Positions 62,017 through 64,000 of a DNA stretch of 64,000 nt are shown one piece after another. Within the stretch, counting starts at the first letter, position 1. Each line of letters starts with the position of its first letter. Origin of the DNA: Pararhizobium gei (GTDB lineage: Bacteria > Pseudomonadota > Alphaproteobacteria > Rhizobiales > Rhizobiaceae). The notes beneath the pieces were generated by a model, which was given only the letters and a program-made list of their open reading frames with translations, searched no databases and was not told the DNA's origin. The stretch covers positions 522,001 to 586,000 of the forward strand of contig NZ_CP119409.1 in assembly GCF_029223885.1 (NCBI RefSeq). The letters run 5' to 3'. Made by a program: the position numbers and the translations under genes.

Positions 62017-62439
62017 TCAGTTTGCCACTGCTGTCTTCTGTGTCGCGTGCTCTTCGCAGTTCGGTGTGCAGGACAGGACGGAACGCACTGTCTGGCGAAA
62101 CACGCGGACGGTGTTGCCCTCGTCGATCGACACGAGAATACGCTCATCGACAATGGCATTGCCGTCGGCGTCGAGAATGACAAGATTGGTTGTACCAAAG
62201 GAACGGCCGGTCAGAACAATGGTTTTGGAATCGGCGACCGTCGCGTCTGCCACTTCCGAATTGCCGATGATGATTTTGCTGACCGGGCGGTCGAGCTTCA
62301 GCACGCGTGCATGGTTCATATACACGCTCAACATGTCCTCAGCGGCCAGAGCCGAGCCGCACACGAGGGCGGCAACGATCAGACCCATAGCGGCAGCGGC
62401 CGGCAGTTTCGATACGGCGGTTTTCGTATGCGACGTCAT
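62017..62439 (-). CDS. CpaC/RcpA N-terminal domain-like pilus assembly protein
   Basis: 140 residues from ATG 62439 with a signal peptide (LPAAAAMGLIVAALVCGSAL/AAE). The rest matches the secretin-associated N-domain (pilus assembly N-terminal): NHARVLKLDRPVSKIIIGNS, TNLVILDADGNAIVDERILV. It lacks the secretin barrel, so it is a stand-alone domain, perhaps assisting the outer-membrane channel. The frame upstream of 62439 is not protein-like. Confidence 0.82.
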   Translation of the reverse strand: MTSHTKTAVSKLPAAAAMGLIVAALVCGSALAAEDMLSVYMNHARVLKLDRPVSKIIIGNSEVADATVADSKTIVLTGRSFGTTNLVILDADGNAIVDERILVSIDEGNTVRVFRQTVRSVLSCTPNCEEHATQKTAVAN

Positions 62440-62746
62440 TGATTGGCCTCTGCGCAATGCGGATAAGCCAGCATCGCCTGTTTTGGTGAATAAACTGTAA
62501 ATTAGGACTGCAACATGATCCGGATTCACAGGGCAAGGCCGAAAGGCAGCAGTATCGCAATACATAAAATCGTCGGGACAGTCTTGACGCTGTATTTACC
62601 AATCAAAAGGTTGCTGATTGTTAATATATTAGTAACCGATTTCTTTAAGCCGATTGCAATGCAGCCTGTGTAGCTTCTGCTCATCCGATCGACGGAAACA
62701 GTTGGCGGAAGTGCTGAACCAACAAAACGAAGTAGGAGAAATCGCA
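62440..62746. other. Divergent promoter region of the pilus genes
   Basis: About 307 bp between the CpaC-N gene and the Flp pilin gene. AT-rich around 62600-62640 (GTTAATATATTAGTAAC), likely promoters in both directions. No RNA or gene was seen. Confidence 0.4.
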
Positions 62747-62926
62747 ATGACCAAGATTTTCGCACGTTTCATGAAAGATGAGTCCGGCGCAACCGCGATC
62801 GAGTACGGCCTGATCGCCGCTCTTATCTCCGTTGCCCTGATCGCTGGCGCAACCACGCTCGGCGACGAGATCGATGCCAAGTTCACCGATCTCGGCACGA
62901 CGCTGCAGGAAGCCGGCACCGAGTAA
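62747..62926 (+). CDS. Flp family type IVb pilin
   Basis: 59 residues, TAGGAGAA upstream of the ATG. Major subunit of the Tad pilus, used in surface attachment. The leader MTKIFARFMKDESG is cut by CpaA before ATAIEYGLIAALISVALIAG, the typical hydrophobic pilin helix with Glu and Tyr after the cut. Followed by a strong terminator. Confidence 0.96.
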   Translation: MTKIFARFMKDESGATAIEYGLIAALISVALIAGATTLGDEIDAKFTDLGTTLQEAGTE

Positions 62927-62946
62927 TTAATACGCAGGTAACAATC

Positions 62947-62972
62947 AAAGCCGCCTTTGGGCGGCTTTTTTT
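62947..62972 (+). terminator. Rho-independent terminator after the Flp pilin gene
   Basis: AAAGCCGCC (62947-62955) pairs with GGCGGCTTT around a short loop, followed by seven T. It would isolate a highly expressed pilin transcript from cpaA. Confidence 0.92.
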
Positions 62973-63061
62973 GTTGCGGGGATTCCGGTCGGAGGCTTTT
63001 CCGAAAGGTTAAATCCTTTGAACTATAGTCTGGGCAAATTGTCTTCAGGTGGAAACAGGAT

Positions 63062-63568
63062 ATGGTAGAAGCAGCTATTTTCATCGTATTTCCGTTGTGC
63101 CTCGCCTTCGCGGCGATTTCCGACCTTTCCACGATGACAATCCCGAACCGTGTTTCGGCCATCCTGCTGGCCGGTTTCATCGTGATTACGCCCTTCTCGG
63201 GACTAACGCTGGCGGCTATCGGTTTACACCTTCTCGCCGGTGCGATTGTCTTTGCCGCCTGTTTTGCTCTGTTTGCTCTCAATGTGATGGGCGGTGGCGA
63301 TGCAAAGCTCCTGACGGCCAGCGCCGTGTGGTTCGGCTTGAATGCCTCGCTCTATGAATTTCTGATCTATGTATCGCTGTTCGGCGGGCTTCTGACGGTT
63401 CTCATCCTGGTACTGCGGAAGCAGGAAAACACCATTCTGGCGATGAACCTGCCGCTGCCCCGTCTTTTGTTTACGGCAAAGAAGATCCCCTACGGCGTCG
63501 CGATCGGACTCGGCGGTCTCATAGCCTATCCATCGTCGCCCCTGATGCAGATCGCGCTCGGCCACTGA
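63062..63568 (+). CDS. cpaA: Prepilin peptidase CpaA (TadV, A24 type)
   Basis: 168 residues, integral membrane aspartate protease that trims Flp and TadE/F leaders. Catalytic Asp residues are in AAISDLSTMTIPNRVS and the GxGD motif GGGDAKLLTA. About five hydrophobic segments. Starts 92 bp after the pilin terminator. Confidence 0.93.
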   Translation: MVEAAIFIVFPLCLAFAAISDLSTMTIPNRVSAILLAGFIVITPFSGLTLAAIGLHLLAGAIVFAACFALFALNVMGGGDAKLLTASAVWFGLNASLYEFLIYVSLFGGLLTVLILVLRKQENTILAMNLPLPRLLFTAKKIPYGVAIGLGGLIAYPSSPLMQIALGH

Positions 63569-63764
63569 TTCGCGACCCCTGCTTTAACTTTTCCGTCCCA
63601 TTCTGATCCGAAACTGCGGCCTGACGCCTTGTTTCAGGTCACCTCCGTGTCCCGACATGACGCAAATAGTCCGTTAACCATGCATGTAAGCATTCTGTTA
63701 ACTATAATTACACCATTACGGATCATTCTGTACTCAGCATATTTTGGGACTTCAGGGACAGATC

Positions 63765-64000
63765 ATGAAACCGGTGCGCGTTATTATTCTGGCGGTTGCC
63801 GTTGTATCGGCCGGACTGGCTGGCTTTCTTGCTCTCAAGCTTGCGGGCGGACGGCCGATGAGCCTGGCGGAACCCGTCGTCGAGCGTGAGCCGACGATAA
63901 ATGTCCTCGTCGCCAGCAAGAGTCTTCCTGTGGGTTCACGGCTCGGCGCCGATGATCTTCACTGGGTATCCTGGCCGAAGGACGGTGTCGTCGAGGGATT
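63765..64000 (+). CDS. cpaB: Flp pilus assembly protein CpaB (5' part)
   Basis: 78 codons to the window edge. An N-terminal membrane anchor (VIILAVAVVSAGLAGFLALK) and the start of the SAF domain (INVLVASKSLPVGSRLGADD, then LHWVSWPKDGVVEG) identify CpaB/RcpC, which links the secretin to peptidoglycan. The gene continues beyond the window, presumably followed by cpaC. Confidence 0.9.
   Translation, partial: MKPVRVIILAVAVVSAGLAGFLALKLAGGRPMSLAEPVVEREPTINVLVASKSLPVGSRLGADDLHWVSWPKDGVVEG

Noticed and set aside
63660..63725. Possible CtrA-type sites (GTTAACCAT, GTTAAC) upstream of cpaB
   Set aside because: The TTAA-N7-TTAA spacing is not met exactly and short AT motifs are common; not strong enough to list as a feature.

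Overview
The window looks like a chromosomal segment of a Rhizobiales bacterium, most likely in the Rhizobiaceae (Rhizobium/Agrobacterium type). The evidence is a GC-rich alphaproteobacterial gene style, a Porin_2-type porin, DUF982, DUF2865 and rhizobial palindromic repeats, a dnaX without the usual Cys4 zinc site, ffs beside dnaX, and a Tad/Cpa pilus locus. Species cannot be fixed from sequence alone.

Layout. 1-15.3 kb is ordinary chromosomal housekeeping: the tail of a PQQ-type sugar dehydrogenase, a lytic transglycosylase, recR, a MOSC protein, a DUF2865 protein, ybaB, dnaX, the 4.5S SRP RNA, a HIT protein, nudC, a porin, pheA, kdsB, a membrane-anchored cytochrome c, an AEC carrier, small DUF982 and BON proteins, two tiny proline-rich proteins (one with its ribosome binding site inside a perfect hairpin) and a DUF900 lipoprotein hydrolase.

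15.6-33.9 kb is an 18.3 kb integrated element. It is bounded by a 16-bp direct repeat of the 3' end of tRNA-Ser(GGA), with the intact tRNA at the right edge and a tyrosine integrase just inside it. It carries a helix-turn-helix replication-type gene, an HK97-like capsid, an S49-type prohead protease, a tape-measure protein, a brnT/brnA toxin-antitoxin pair, an AlbA_2 (Schlafen-type) protein, ribbon-helix-helix regulators and unknown genes. No terminase, portal or lysis gene was recognised. The element is decaying: the integrase and tape-measure genes are frameshifted, the replication gene and the AlbA_2 gene are each split by an identical IS481-family copy, and an IS630-family element sits against the AlbA_2 start. 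Removing each IS481 copy plus one 5-bp duplication restores both reading frames exactly.

34-38.7 kb holds msrA and an AraC regulator followed by a TonB-dependent siderophore receptor. 38.8-60.5 kb is a nucleoside salvage locus: a BMP-type ABC transporter (binding protein, ATPase, two permeases), cdd, purine nucleoside phosphorylase, deoC and deoA on the plus strand, then upp, add and deoB on the minus strand. It imports nucleosides and breaks them into bases and pentose phosphates. A structured leader precedes the binding-protein gene and may be a xanthine (NMT1-type) riboswitch. The locus is split by about 9.9 kb holding one giant secreted RTX protein (2787 residues) with several layers of tandem repeats, flanked by two same-orientation remnants of one IS5-family element.

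60.6-64 kb is the start of a Tad/Flp pilus locus: two TadE/TadG-like pseudopilins and a CpaC-type N-domain protein on the minus strand, then Flp pilin, prepilin peptidase cpaA and the 5' part of cpaB on the plus strand.
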